Counted from the first letter of the stretch, positions 24,704 through 33,355 are shown. The stretch: DNA of 35,854 nucleotides from Oscillospiraceae bacterium (GCA_020025295.1 JAHHSJ010000018.1:1-35854); one strand, 5' to 3'. Notes: generated by a model from the sequence alone, not told the origin. Made by a program: numbers and translations.

Positions 24704-25117
24704 ATGGATTATTTTGACCTGCATCTCACCAGAGAGGAACAGCTTTCGGTCAGTGCGCTGGGACTGGCTCATCTGGGAGACGGTGTATATGAATTGATGG
24801 TGCGCTCTTGGCTGATCGCCAATGGGTATAGCAAGAAAAACAACCTCCATCGGGAGACTGTGTCCCGTGTGCGTGCGCCTTATCAGGCCGCCGCACTGAA
24901 GCGAATCGAGTCCCTGTTGGAGAAGGATGAGCTGGCAGTGGTGCATCGGGGACGCAACGCCCATGTGGGTAATATTCCCAAGAATGCCAGCCGGGGCGAA
25001 TACGCCCACGCGACCGCTTTGGAGGCGCTGTTCGGCTATCTTTATCTGAATGGCCGCCGGGAGCGGCTGAATGAGCTGTTTGATGCGATTATGGAGGGGG
25101 ATTCGGATGCCACTTGA
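24704..25117 (+). CDS. mrnC: Mini-ribonuclease 3 (Mini-III)
   Basis: 137-residue stand-alone RNase III catalytic domain without a double-stranded RNA-binding domain; in Bacillus it matures 23S rRNA. LGDGVYELMVR (24-34) carries the metal ligands D26 and E30 of the signature helix, NAHVGNIPKNAS is the conserved loop, and TALEALFGYLYL supplies the final catalytic glutamate. I chose the ATG at 24704 (MDYFDLHLTREEQ) with AAAGGGG nearby; an in-frame TTG at 24641 would add a basic extension not seen in the family. It overlaps rqcH by eleven bases. Confidence 0.94.
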   Translation: MDYFDLHLTREEQLSVSALGLAHLGDGVYELMVRSWLIANGYSKKNNLHRETVSRVRAPYQAAALKRIESLLEKDELAVVHRGRNAHVGNIPKNASRGEYAHATALEALFGYLYLNGRRERLNELFDAIMEGDSDAT

Positions 25118-26864
25118 TGCTGTATGCCTGAATGCTCTGGTTCGTGAACTACAGCCTGCGCTGGTGGGAGCCAGAGTGGACAAGATCTATCAGCCGGTGC
25201 GGGATGAGGTCATCCTCGCTCTGCGTGGCAGGGAGGGAGCGGCGAAGCTACTGCTCACCGCCAATCCTGCCCATCCCAGAATGCAGCTCACCGAGGTGTT
25301 TCGGGACAATCCGTCCACGCCGCCTATGTTCTGTATGCTGCTGCGCAAGCACCTCTCCGGCGGCCGCATCCTCAGTGTCACCCAGCCTCCCATGGAGCGT
25401 GTGGTGGATATTGAAATTGAAGCGCTGGACGAGTTGGGCGTCCGCAGTTCCAAGCACCTGATTTTGGAGGCGATGGGACGGAGAGCCAACCTCATTCTGA
25501 CGGATTCTGACGGCCGTATTGTAGATTGCCTGCGCCGGGTGGATGCGGAGATGAGTGAGCAGCGTCAGGTGCTGCCCGGGATGTTCTATCATCTGCCCCC
25601 AACTCAGGAGAAACAGAATCCTCTGGAGATGACCAGAGAAGAGTTGAACGCAGTGGTGGAAGCCCAGCCGGAGGATCGGAAGATCGTGGATGTCCTGCTG
25701 GATCATTTTGCCGGACTTTCCCCTCTGATTTGCCGGGAGATGGCGTACGCCCTCACCGGAGATGTGGACGGCCGACTGTTTGAGCTTGCTGCACCGGATG
25801 CATTAGCGGACGATCTCTGGAATTGGATGGAGTCCATCCGAAACGGTCAGTTTACGCCCACTCTTCTGCTGAAGGAGGAGCATCCCAAGGACTTCACCTA
25901 TGCCCCTATTTATCAGTACGGGGATGCAATGACCCTGAAGCAGGAGCAGAGTTTTTCCGGGATGCTGGATCACTTTTATGCCCAGCGGGAAGCGGCGGAG
26001 CGCATCCGTCAGCGTGGTTCGGAGTTGATTCGCTCAGTCACCAACCTGCGGAACCGTGTGGCGAGAAAATTGGAAAACCAGCGGAAGGAATTAGCAGAGG
26101 CGGAGGATCGCGATTTGCTCCGTATTCGGGGTGAGCTGATTACCGCCAATCTGTACGCCATGAGCAAGGGTATGTCGGTGCTGGAGTGCCAGAATTACTA
26201 TGACCCGGAGGGTGGAACCATTACCATCCCGTTGGACCCTCTGATGACGCCTCAGCAGAATGCTTCCAATTATTATAAACGCTATACCAAGGCGAAAAAT
26301 GCCCAGAAAATGCTGACGGAGCAGATTGAAAAGGGCGAAACGGACTTGGATTATCTGGATAGTGTCCTCACCTGTATTCGATGCAGTGAGGAGGAACGGG
26401 ATTTGGCGGAAATCCGGCAGGAGCTGGAGGATGGCGGCTATCTTCGGGCCAAGAAAACCGGCAAGAAGGGCATGAAGCGTGCCCGATCCAAGCCGCTGGA
26501 GTTCCGTTCTACCGCAGGCCTGCGGATTTCGGTGGGACGCAACAATGTCCAGAACGACCAGTTGACCTGTAAGATGGCCTTCCGCAGTGATCTTTGGCTC
26601 CACACGCAGGGAATCCACGGTTCTCATGTGATTTTGTGGACGGAGGGAGCGGAGCCGGACGCCCAGAGCATCACCGAAGCGGCCCAGCTTGCGGCTTGGT
26701 TCTCTCAAGGTAAAGACGGAAAGAATGTCCCGGTGGACTATACCTATGTCCGCTATGTGAAAAAGCCTTCCGGCGCTAAGCCCGGCAAAGTGATTTATAC
26801 CACGTATTCCACGGCGTATGTCACGCCGGACCCGGAGCTTGCCAACCGCCTGCGGCAGCGGTAA
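25107..26864 (+). CDS. rqcH: RqcH (NFACT-family ribosome quality control factor)
   Basis: 585 residues. RqcH binds stalled 50S-peptidyl-tRNA complexes and recruits tRNA-Ala to add C-terminal alanine tails; older annotations call it fibronectin-binding protein. The NFACT-N domain starts MPLDAVCLNALVRELQ and includes MLLRKHLSGGRI (about 77-88). Helical hairpins and coiled coil fill about 280-430, and NFACT-R ends the protein (SVGRNNVQNDQLTCKMA, SDLWLHTQGIHGSHVIL). Bacillus RqcH needs D97 and R98 for tailing; here residues 97-98 are E-R (PPMERVVDIEIEAL), a conservative change. GGAGGGGG precedes the ATG, which lies inside the end of mrnC. It converges on rodA. Confidence 0.95.
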   Translation: MPLDAVCLNALVRELQPALVGARVDKIYQPVRDEVILALRGREGAAKLLLTANPAHPRMQLTEVFRDNPSTPPMFCMLLRKHLSGGRILSVTQPPMERVVDIEIEALDELGVRSSKHLILEAMGRRANLILTDSDGRIVDCLRRVDAEMSEQRQVLPGMFYHLPPTQEKQNPLEMTREELNAVVEAQPEDRKIVDVLLDHFAGLSPLICREMAYALTGDVDGRLFELAAPDALADDLWNWMESIRNGQFTPTLLLKEEHPKDFTYAPIYQYGDAMTLKQEQSFSGMLDHFYAQREAAERIRQRGSELIRSVTNLRNRVARKLENQRKELAEAEDRDLLRIRGELITANLYAMSKGMSVLECQNYYDPEGGTITIPLDPLMTPQQNASNYYKRYTKAKNAQKMLTEQIEKGETDLDYLDSVLTCIRCSEEERDLAEIRQELEDGGYLRAKKTGKKGMKRARSKPLEFRSTAGLRISVGRNNVQNDQLTCKMAFRSDLWLHTQGIHGSHVILWTEGAEPDAQSITEAAQLAAWFSQGKDGKNVPVDYTYVRYVKKPSGAKPGKVIYTTYSTAYVTPDPELANRLRQR

Positions 26865-26873
26865 GTACAACAA

Positions 26874-26913
26874 AAAAGCGTCTGACTCAAATGGAGTCAG
26901 ACGCTTATCTTTT
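26874..26913. terminator. Bidirectional terminator between rqcH and rodA
   Basis: A 13-bp stem (AAGCGTCTGACTC, 26876-26888, with 26894-26906) and five-base loop. T runs lie on both outgoing sides (TTTTTT at 26910 onward on plus; six T on minus). Confidence 0.92.
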
Positions 26914-26924
26914 TTGTGATACAA

Positions 26925-28088
26925 TCAGCGAATGTCGGTGCGGTCGCTGAGCCAGCTGGGGAGCGATTGCATTTTCACACTGGAAACCAGTCCCATAGCG
27001 GCGAACAGCGTGATGATTGAGGAACCGCCGTAGCTGATAAAGGGGAGGGTGATACCCACCACCGGCAGCACGAAAAGACACATGCCGGTGTTCAGCAGCA
27101 CCTGAAAGAACAGCATTCCGGCAAAGCCCATGGCGACCAGAGCGGAGAAGGCATTGCGTGCTGACAATCCCACATAAATGCAGCGAAGAATGATGGCAGC
27201 CAGCAGCCCCAGCAGCAGCATGCAGCCGATCAGCCCCAGCTCTTCCGCGCAGGTGGAGAAGATGAAGTCGGTGTACCGTTCCGGGAGAAAATGCTTGCTG
27301 GGATTTTGGGTCAGTACGCCCTGCATATAACCCTGCCCGGTCCAACCGCCGGAGCGGATGGCAAGCAGGCTTCGACTTTGGTTCCAACCACGGTAGAGGG
27401 GGTCCAAATCGTGGTCCAGCACCACCCGAATGCGCATGATCCAGTAGTTGTCCGGGGGCAGCAGCGTCCAAAGACCGATTCCGCCCAGAGCGGCGCCGCC
27501 AATGCCCAGCAGGAACCAGCGCCGCTTGAGCCCAGCCACCCAGCACATGATGACAAAGATGGCGGCATAGACCAGAGCGGAGCCGGCGTCACCGGAAATC
27601 ACGAAAATCAGTCCGCAGAACCAGCCCAGATGGGCCACCAGCTGTGCCACCGAAGAAATGCGGCTGAGATTGGTCGGGCTTCGATGCTGGAGGTACACCA
27701 GCTGCTTTGCCAGCAGCAGTACGAAAAACAGCTTGACGAGTTCAGCCGGCATGATATTGAAGGGGAGACCGGGGAATTCCAGCCAGTTTTTGTTGCCCTG
27801 ATAGCCGGTGCCAAGCACGGCAAGGGAAGCGATGAAGAGGGAACTGAAGACAAACAGCCCTTTCCAGTGAATGGAGAAAAACTCCAAATCAATGTGACTT
27901 ACGATAAAATAGACCACCACACCCAGTAAAATGGAAATTGCCTGCTTCATGGGCAGGGAATGGTAGGTGGGACTGAAGCGGGTGGCTGAATAGACGAGAA
28001 TCAGGCCGAAGCCGCTGGCGGCAAGGCAGAGTGCCAGCAGGACCAAATCCACCCGGCGGAAAAAATGTTTGACAGAATCCAGTATCAT
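26925..28088 (-). CDS. rodA: SEDS peptidoglycan glycosyltransferase (RodA/FtsW family)
   Basis: 387-residue polytopic membrane protein that polymerises lipid II, with about ten hydrophobic segments. SEDS signatures are present: MPAELVKLFFVLLLA (about 113-127, the QPSE-x-K region), YTDFIFSTCAEELGLIG (about 272-288) with the essential aspartate, and the C-terminal LPFISYGGSS loop. RodA is preferred over FtsW/SpoVE because the gene stands alone, away from the mur cluster; the sequence alone does not fully separate them. The GGAGG upstream of the ATG at 28088 is 14 bases away, longer than ideal, but no better start is in frame. Its promoter lies back to back with that of tsaE. Confidence 0.9.
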   Translation of the reverse strand: MILDSVKHFFRRVDLVLLALCLAASGFGLILVYSATRFSPTYHSLPMKQAISILLGVVVYFIVSHIDLEFFSIHWKGLFVFSSLFIASLAVLGTGYQGNKNWLEFPGLPFNIMPAELVKLFFVLLLAKQLVYLQHRSPTNLSRISSVAQLVAHLGWFCGLIFVISGDAGSALVYAAIFVIMCWVAGLKRRWFLLGIGGAALGGIGLWTLLPPDNYWIMRIRVVLDHDLDPLYRGWNQSRSLLAIRSGGWTGQGYMQGVLTQNPSKHFLPERYTDFIFSTCAEELGLIGCMLLLGLLAAIILRCIYVGLSARNAFSALVAMGFAGMLFFQVLLNTGMCLFVLPVVGITLPFISYGGSSIITLFAAMGLVSSVKMQSLPSWLSDRTDIR

Positions 28089-28126
28089 GAATGATGACGC
28101 AACCTCCGGAAAAGCAGATATAATTC

Positions 28127-28155
28127 AGTTTAGCATGGTTAGAAAAGAATGTAAA
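28127..28155 (-). promoter_or_regulatory. Promoter of rodA
   Basis: On the minus strand TTTACA (28150-28155) and TAAACT (28127-28132), 17-base spacer. Its -35 box is only five bases from the -35 of the divergent tsaE promoter. Confidence 0.65.
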
Positions 28156-28160
28156 CTGCT

Positions 28161-28195
28161 TTGCAATTCGGAACCTGCTGTGTTATAATACACAG
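28161..28195 (+). promoter_or_regulatory. Promoter of tsaE-tsaB-upp with palindromic -10 region
   Basis: TTGCAA (28161-28166) and TATAAT (28184-28189), 17-base spacer. The -10 is exactly flanked by CTGTGT (28178-28183) and ACACAG (28190-28195), a perfect 6-bp dyad centred on the box. Confidence 0.85.
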
Positions 28196-28238
28196 TTGGA
28201 AAAGAAAAAATCGAATTTTGAAACAATGGGAGGATACC

Positions 28239-28664
28239 ATGACCTTTAACACGGAAAATGCCCGGGAGACCGAGCAGCTGGGCTATCGTCTGGCGCAGAA
28301 GCTGCGCGGCGGCGAGATTATTGCCTATACCGGCGATCTGGGTGCGGGAAAAACCGCATTTACCCGGGGCGTTGCGCAGGGTCTTGGAATTACGGACCGG
28401 GTGACCAGTCCTACCTTTACCATTGTCAATGAATACGAGAGCGGCAGATTGCCTCTGTTCCATTTTGATATGTATCGCCTTTCTTCTTCGGACGAGCTCT
28501 ATGACATCGGCTGGGAGGACTATCTTGCTCGCAACGGTGTGTGTGCGGTGGAGTGGAGCGAGATCGTGGCGGATGTCATCGAGGGCGATGTGATTTATGT
28601 GGACATCAAGAATGAGCGCGGTGACGACCACCGCAGCATCCGTATTACAGGGGTGGATTTATGA
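28239..28664 (+). CDS. tsaE: tRNA threonylcarbamoyladenosine biosynthesis ATPase TsaE
   Basis: ATPase partner of TsaB and TsaD in making the t6A37 modification of ANN-decoding tRNAs. The 141 residues carry Walker A GDLGAGKT (32-39), the switch-like VTSPTFTIVNEYESG segment, FHFDMYRL, and the WSEI element near the C-terminus. The ATG at 28239 follows GGGAGG; the frame extends upstream only into the promoter. It overlaps tsaB by four bases (ATGA). Confidence 0.95.
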   Translation: MTFNTENARETEQLGYRLAQKLRGGEIIAYTGDLGAGKTAFTRGVAQGLGITDRVTSPTFTIVNEYESGRLPLFHFDMYRLSSSDELYDIGWEDYLARNGVCAVEWSEIVADVIEGDVIYVDIKNERGDDHRSIRITGVDL

Positions 28665-29371
28665 AGATCTTGGCCTTTGAATCGACAGCGAAGGCTGCCA
28701 GTGTGGCCTTGTGCGAAGATGATCGCCTGATTGCCCAATCTTTTCAGAACAGTGGTTTGACCCACAGCACGACGCTGATGCCCATGGCGGATGCCATGCT
28801 GGAGCATTGCGGCGTGCCGTTGAGCGAAGTGGACTGCTTTGCTGTGGCGGAAGGACCCGGTTCCTTTACCGGTCTGCGCATTGGTATTTCTACGGTGAAG
28901 GGACTTGCGTGGGGTATGGAAAAGCCCTGCGCCGGCGTGTCTACGCTGGAAGCCATGGCGTGGGATTTGGCTCACATGGACGCAGTTCTGGTCTGCTGCA
29001 TGGATGCCAGACGCAAGCAGGTCTACAATGCGCTGTTCCGTGCCCATAACGGCACGCTGGAGCGGCTGACGGAGGACAGGGCCATCTCTTTGGAGGAACT
29101 GTGCGACGAGCTGAGCCGGATTGAGGAACCGAAGATCACTGTGGGCGACGGCGCCCATCTATGCACGGCGGAGTGTGAAGCGCGAGGCATTGCGGTCACA
29201 CAGGCACCGCCGCATCTGCTGCACCAGAGTGCGTGGGGCGTAGCCCGTGGCGCGGTGGAGCGGATCAAGACCGGAACACTGGTTTCCGGTGAAGCGTTAA
29301 CTGCCAATTATCTCCGACTGTCCCAGGCGGAACGGGAACGATTGGAGCGAGAAAAAGCAACCAAGAACTGA
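28661..29371 (+). CDS. tsaB: tRNA threonylcarbamoyladenosine biosynthesis protein TsaB
   Basis: Non-catalytic Kae1/TsaD-like partner in t6A synthesis, 236 residues. The N-terminal ASKHA strand KILAFESTAKAASVAL and the family motif VAEGPGSFTGLRIGISTVKGLAWG (split here across about 63-86) identify it. It starts within the tsaE stop codon and ends 14 bases before upp. The usual neighbours rimI and tsaD are not in this window. Confidence 0.94.
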   Translation: MKILAFESTAKAASVALCEDDRLIAQSFQNSGLTHSTTLMPMADAMLEHCGVPLSEVDCFAVAEGPGSFTGLRIGISTVKGLAWGMEKPCAGVSTLEAMAWDLAHMDAVLVCCMDARRKQVYNALFRAHNGTLERLTEDRAISLEELCDELSRIEEPKITVGDGAHLCTAECEARGIAVTQAPPHLLHQSAWGVARGAVERIKTGTLVSGEALTANYLRLSQAERERLEREKATKN

Positions 29372-29385
29372 AAGGGGTTACTTAA

Positions 29386-30012
29386 ATGAGTGTACATGTT
29401 TTGAACCATCCTCTGCTGGAGCATAAGCTTTCTGTGCTTCGCGACAAGAATACCGGCACCCGCGATTTCCGTGCAGCTGTCTCTGAAATCGCCATGCTGA
29501 TGTGCTATGAGGCCACCCGTGATCTTCCTACCAAGGATGTGAAGGTGGAGACTCCTCTGGCAATTGCCGATTGCAAGCAGATTGCCGGCAAGAAGATTGC
29601 CCTGGTCCCCATTCTCCGTGCCGGGCTGGGCATGGTGGACGGCGTGCTGGCTATGATTCCCGCAGCTAAGGTGGGACACATTGGCCTGTATCGTGACCCT
29701 GAGACCCTGAACCCCGTGGAATACTACTGCAAGCTGCCCGCTGACATCGAAGAGCGTGTGATTATGGTGGTTGACCCCATGCTGGCTACCGGCGGCAGTG
29801 CAAGCGCTGCCCTGCAGTTCATCAAGGACCGTGGCGGCAAGAATATCATCATGATGAACATTATTGCCGCTCCCGAGGGAATTGCTCGTCTGGAGAAGGA
29901 GCATCCTGATGTGGAGATTTATGTCGCTGCTGTGGATGAGAAGCTGAACGATCATTGCTACATCCTGCCCGGTCTGGGCGATGCCGGCGACCGTATCTTC
30001 GGCACCAAGTAA
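29386..30012 (+). CDS. upp: Uracil phosphoribosyltransferase
   Basis: Salvages uracil to UMP with PRPP. The 208-residue length is normal. The PRPP-binding loop is VVDPMLATGGSAS (128-140); the N-terminal NHPLLEHKLSVLRDKNTGTRDFR, the VPILRAGLGMVDG segment (74-86) and the C-terminal LPGLGDAGDRIFGT that binds uracil are all typical. AAAGGGG precedes the ATG. It is the last gene of the tsaE-tsaB-upp unit, a combination with no obvious functional link. Confidence 0.97.
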   Translation: MSVHVLNHPLLEHKLSVLRDKNTGTRDFRAAVSEIAMLMCYEATRDLPTKDVKVETPLAIADCKQIAGKKIALVPILRAGLGMVDGVLAMIPAAKVGHIGLYRDPETLNPVEYYCKLPADIEERVIMVVDPMLATGGSASAALQFIKDRGGKNIIMMNIIAAPEGIARLEKEHPDVEIYVAAVDEKLNDHCYILPGLGDAGDRIFGTK

Positions 30013-30024
30013 GTTGAAATGACG

Positions 30025-30058
30025 AAAGCACCCGATGAAGTTCATCGGGTGCTTTTTT
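30025..30058 (+). terminator. Terminator of tsaE-tsaB-upp
   Basis: Strong stem (AAAGCACCCGATG, 30025-30037, with CATCGGGTGCTTT) followed by a run of T, 12 bases after the upp stop. Confidence 0.92.
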
Positions 30059-30106
30059 ATGTCGTAAATGCTTGAATTTGTGTGTGAAAACAGTAAAAAG
30101 GAAAAG

Positions 30107-30138
30107 AAAAACAGCTTATCCGAAGATAAGCTGTTTTT
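30107..30138 (-). terminator. Terminator of the tRNA-Ser pair
   Basis: A perfect 14-bp stem (AAAAACAGCTTATC, 30107-30120, with 30125-30138) and tetraloop CGAA (TTCG on minus). On the minus strand it follows the tRNA-Ser(GCU) CCA end directly, sharing one base with it, and ends in GTTTTT. Confidence 0.9.
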
Positions 30139-30228
30139 GGCGGAGAAGGAGGGATTTGAACCCTCGCGACGGTTACCCGCCCTACGCCCTTAGCAGGGGC
30201 GCCTCTTCGGCCACTTGAGTACTTCTCC
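30138..30228 (-). tRNA. tRNA-Ser (anticodon GCU)
   Basis: On the minus strand it folds as a class II tRNA: acceptor GGAGAAG/CTTCTCC, anticodon stem CGCCC/GGGCG with loop CTGCTAA (anticodon GCT), a long variable arm, T arm GAGGG-TTCAAAT-CCCTC, discriminator G and an encoded CCA (30138-30140). It reads AGC/AGU serine codons. It lies 45 bases after the other tRNA-Ser. Confidence 0.96.
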
Positions 30229-30273
30229 AGCCGAGGTGTCTGTCAAGGTCATTCAATTATATCCGGAAAGAAA

Positions 30274-30363
30274 TGGCGGAGAGAGTGGGATTCGAACCCA
30301 CGGCTCCTTTTGGGAGTCACCGGTTTTCAAGACCGGCTCCTTAAACCGCTCGGACATCTCTCC
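30274..30363 (-). tRNA. tRNA-Ser (anticodon UGA)
   Basis: Class II tRNA on the minus strand: acceptor GGAGAGA/TCTCTCC, anticodon stem CCGGT/ACCGG with loop CTTGAAA (anticodon TGA), long variable arm, T arm GTGGG-TTCGAAT-CCCAC, discriminator G and encoded CCA (30274-30276). It reads UCN serine codons and is the first tRNA of the pair. Confidence 0.96.
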
Positions 30364-30392
30364 AATCGGTGCAACCCACAGGTACAAGCGAT

Positions 30393-30421
30393 ATTCTAAT
30401 ACAAAAACGGGCACTTGTCAA
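30393..30421 (-). promoter_or_regulatory. Promoter of the tRNA-Ser pair
   Basis: On the minus strand TTGACA (30416-30421) and TAGAAT (30393-30398), 17-base spacer, about 30 bases before the mature tRNA 5' end. Confidence 0.8.
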
Positions 30422-30511
30422 TTCCTTTTTTCATACTTTTGAAAAATAATCAAAAAATTTTTCAAAAAGAGCCCGAATAAAAAAGGGTTTTTGGGATTTT
30501 AAGAGTATAAC

Positions 30512-30517
30512 TATAAT
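30512..30517 (+). promoter_or_regulatory. -10 box before dgt
   Basis: A consensus TATAAT at 30512-30517 lies 39 bases before the dgt ATG. No good -35 hexamer is at 16-18 bases (T-rich TTTTGG at 17), so the upstream element is weak or the promoter needs an activator. Confidence 0.55.
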
Positions 30518-30555
30518 ACAAGGGAAAATATCGGGCTTTTCAAGGAGGGACAGTC

Positions 30556-31560
30556 ATGAGTCATCGTACACGCACGCAAGCCAACGAACGGTTGATTTTG
30601 TCCTCTCACGCCTGCTATTCAGATTCGTCCTTAGGGCGGCAGCGTCCGGAAGAGGAGGAGGAGCTTCGCACCTGCTTCCAGCGGGATGTGGACCGCATCA
30701 TTCATTCCAAGTCTTTCCGGCGTCTGAAACATAAGACGCAGGTCTTTCTCCGACCGGAGGGGGACCACTATCGCACACGAATGACCCACACCCTTGAGGT
30801 GACCCGAATTGCACGCACCATTGCCCGGGCGCTGGCTCTGAATGAGGATCTCACGGAAGCGGCAGCTCTGGGTCATGATTTGGGACATACCCCCTTTGGA
30901 CATGCCGGAGAGCGCAGCCTGGATCAGGTCCTGCCCGGCGGATTCCATCACAATGTCCAGTCTCTGCGTGTCGTGGACAAGCTGGAACGGGACGGTGACG
31001 GACTGAACCTCACCTATGAAGTGCGTCGAGGTATTTTGTGCCATACCGGAAAGGAACTGCCGGAAACGCTGGAAGGTCAGATTCTTCGTGTGGCGGATCG
31101 TATTGCGTACATCAATGCCGATATTGACGATGCTCTCCGCGGTGAGATCATTTATCCCATCGATATTCCGGTGTACCTGAAGGAGACCTTGGGCTACACC
31201 TATTCCGAGCGAATCAATACCATGACCTGTGATGTGATTCGAGCCAGCGAGGGGCAGGATCATATCTGCCAGAGCGAAGCCATCGCTGCTGCTATGAGCG
31301 ACCTTCGGGAACTGCTGTTTGAGCAGGTCTACCGCAACCCCAAAGCGAAAGGGGAAGAGGGAAAGGCGCAGGATATGATTCTGCGGCTGTTTGAGTACTA
31401 TGATAAAAACCCGGACGAGCTCCCCGGCGAATTCCAGTTCATTCGTGAGGAAGAGGGCGTTGCCCGTGCAGTGGCGGATTACATTGCCGGTATGACGGAC
31501 TCCTATGCGGTGGAGAAGTATGCGGAGCTATTTCTGCCTGCGGCATGGACGGTAAAATAA
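30556..31560 (+). CDS. dgt: dGTP triphosphohydrolase-like HD-domain protein
   Basis: 334-residue HD-superfamily dNTP triphosphohydrolase of the Dgt family, expected to split dNTPs into deoxynucleosides and triphosphate. FRRLKHKTQVF (54-64) and RTRMTHTLEV with H78 lead into GHDLGHTPFGHAGE with H107/D108; a later RVADRIAYINADIDD supplies the fourth metal ligand. AAGGAGGG lies before the ATG. It precedes dnaG by 56 bases, as in many Clostridia, where it joins the macromolecular synthesis operon. Confidence 0.93.
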   Translation: MSHRTRTQANERLILSSHACYSDSSLGRQRPEEEEELRTCFQRDVDRIIHSKSFRRLKHKTQVFLRPEGDHYRTRMTHTLEVTRIARTIARALALNEDLTEAAALGHDLGHTPFGHAGERSLDQVLPGGFHHNVQSLRVVDKLERDGDGLNLTYEVRRGILCHTGKELPETLEGQILRVADRIAYINADIDDALRGEIIYPIDIPVYLKETLGYTYSERINTMTCDVIRASEGQDHICQSEAIAAAMSDLRELLFEQVYRNPKAKGEEGKAQDMILRLFEYYDKNPDELPGEFQFIREEEGVARAVADYIAGMTDSYAVEKYAELFLPAAWTVK

Positions 31561-31616
31561 ATGAGATGGTGAATTCTTGTGCGGAACGCACAGAGGCTGG
31601 AAACTGAGGTGAAAGT

Positions 31617-33353
31617 ATGCCGATTCCGGAATCGTTTCTGGAAGAATTGAATAGCCGGACGGATATCGTGGATTTGGTGTCCAGCTATGTAGCTTTGACG
31701 AAAAAAGGAAATAAGTATTGGGGCTTGTGCCCATTCCACAGTGAAAAAACCGCATCCTTCTCTGTGTCCCCGGATCGGCAGATGTATTATTGCTTCGGCT
31801 GTCATAAGGGCGGCGGTGCCATTAACTTCGTTATGGAGCTGGAGGGACTGGGCTTTGTGGATGCCGTAGATGTGCTGGCGAAACGAGCCGGACTTCAGAT
31901 GCCGGAGACGACGCCGGGGGATTCCTCAACCCGCAAAAAGCGGGAGCGGATGCTGAGCCTGAATAAGGAGGCGGCCCGTTGGTTCCACGCCAATCTCTCC
32001 CTGCCGGAGGCACGGGATGGCGTGACCTATTTCCGAAACCGTGCCCTATCCCCGAGAACCATTACCCGTTTCGGTCTGGGCTATGCGCTGGAGGGCTGGG
32101 ATAATCTCATCCGAGCGATGGCTGAGAAGGGATTTGAGAAGGCGGAACTGTTGGAAGCCGGACTTGCGGTGAAAAACAGCAACGGCCGCATCTATGATCG
32201 CTTCCGGCATCGAGTGATGTTCCCAATCATTGATGTTCGGGGGAATGTGATCGGCTTTGGCGGGCGCGTTTTGGACGACAGTGTCCCCAAATACCTTAAC
32301 TCGCCGGATACACTGGTGTTCAATAAGAGCCGCAACTTGTTTGCGCTGAATATGGCGAAAAAGACCTCCTTGGGCCGGATCATCCTGACTGAGGGCTATA
32401 TGGACACCATCGCATTGCATCAGGCTGGGTTTGATTGCGCTGTGGCTTCGCTGGGTACTTCGCTGACAGAGGACCATGTGAAGCTGCTGAGCAACTACAC
32501 CAGCGAGGTCGTCATCTCCTACGACGGAGATCAGGCCGGCATCAAGGCGGCGCAGCGTGCCATCTCGCTTTTGAGCAAGACCGGGATGAAGGTGCGGGTG
32601 CTGAAGATGAAAAATGCCAAGGACCCGGATGAATTCATCAAGAAGTTCGGACCGGCGGCCTTTGCGGACCTGCTGGAAGAGTCGGATAACGATGTGGAGT
32701 ATCGCCTGAATCAGGTTAAGAGCAAATATGACCTGACGGCGGACGATCAGCGTATTTCCTACTTAAAAGAAGCGGCTGCTGTGGTGGCTCGATTGGATAG
32801 CCCGGTGGAGCGGGAAGTGTACAGCACCCGAGTGGCGGAGCTTGCCGGGCTTTCTTCGGCGGCTATGCAGGAGGAAGTGAAGCGGCTGAGGTCCAAGAGC
32901 CGCTGGAAACAGCGAAAGGTGGAAGAGCGCCGGGCGCTGTCCCCGGCACAGGCATCCCAGCCGGAGGACCGGAGCCTGCGCTATGATAATGTGCCGTCAG
33001 CCAAGGCGGAGGAGGGCGTCATTCGTCTGCTTCTGCTGGATGAAGATTTCTACGAACCGGCGCAAAGCCTGAAGCCGGAGGAGTTTTCTTCCCCAACTTG
33101 GGGAAAGATATTCTCTCTTCTGATGGAGCATTGGAAGCAGGGAACACCTTGTACCGGAGCTTCGCTTGCGGCGTACCTCACTCCGGAAGAAATGAGCCTT
33201 CTGGCACGGATTCGGGAAGTGCCGGAATCCGTTGGTCAGGGCAGGCAGGCAATGGCGGATTACATCCATGCAATCCAGCGTCAGCGCACGGCGGATAACG
33301 ACGAAGCACTGATGAAGTTTAGATATAGTAAAAAGAGCAATGGAGGAACTTGA
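31617..33353 (+). CDS. dnaG: DNA primase
   Basis: Makes RNA primers at the replication fork with DnaB helicase. The 578 residues include the CHC2 zinc finger (C38, H41, C59, C62 in CPFH and YYCFGCHKGG), the RNA polymerase domain with RVMFPIIDVRGNVIGFGGR, the TOPRIM core (LTEGYMDTIALH at about 258, SYDGDQAG at about 301) and a C-terminal helicase-interaction region. GAGGTG precedes the ATG. The stop codon overlaps the region just before the rpoD start, so dnaG and rpoD are coupled. Confidence 0.97.
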   Translation: MPIPESFLEELNSRTDIVDLVSSYVALTKKGNKYWGLCPFHSEKTASFSVSPDRQMYYCFGCHKGGGAINFVMELEGLGFVDAVDVLAKRAGLQMPETTPGDSSTRKKRERMLSLNKEAARWFHANLSLPEARDGVTYFRNRALSPRTITRFGLGYALEGWDNLIRAMAEKGFEKAELLEAGLAVKNSNGRIYDRFRHRVMFPIIDVRGNVIGFGGRVLDDSVPKYLNSPDTLVFNKSRNLFALNMAKKTSLGRIILTEGYMDTIALHQAGFDCAVASLGTSLTEDHVKLLSNYTSEVVISYDGDQAGIKAAQRAISLLSKTGMKVRVLKMKNAKDPDEFIKKFGPAAFADLLEESDNDVEYRLNQVKSKYDLTADDQRISYLKEAAAVVARLDSPVEREVYSTRVAELAGLSSAAMQEEVKRLRSKSRWKQRKVEERRALSPAQASQPEDRSLRYDNVPSAKAEEGVIRLLLLDEDFYEPAQSLKPEEFSSPTWGKIFSLLMEHWKQGTPCTGASLAAYLTPEEMSLLARIREVPESVGQGRQAMADYIHAIQRQRTADNDEALMKFRYSKKSNGGT

Positions 33354-33355
33354 GT

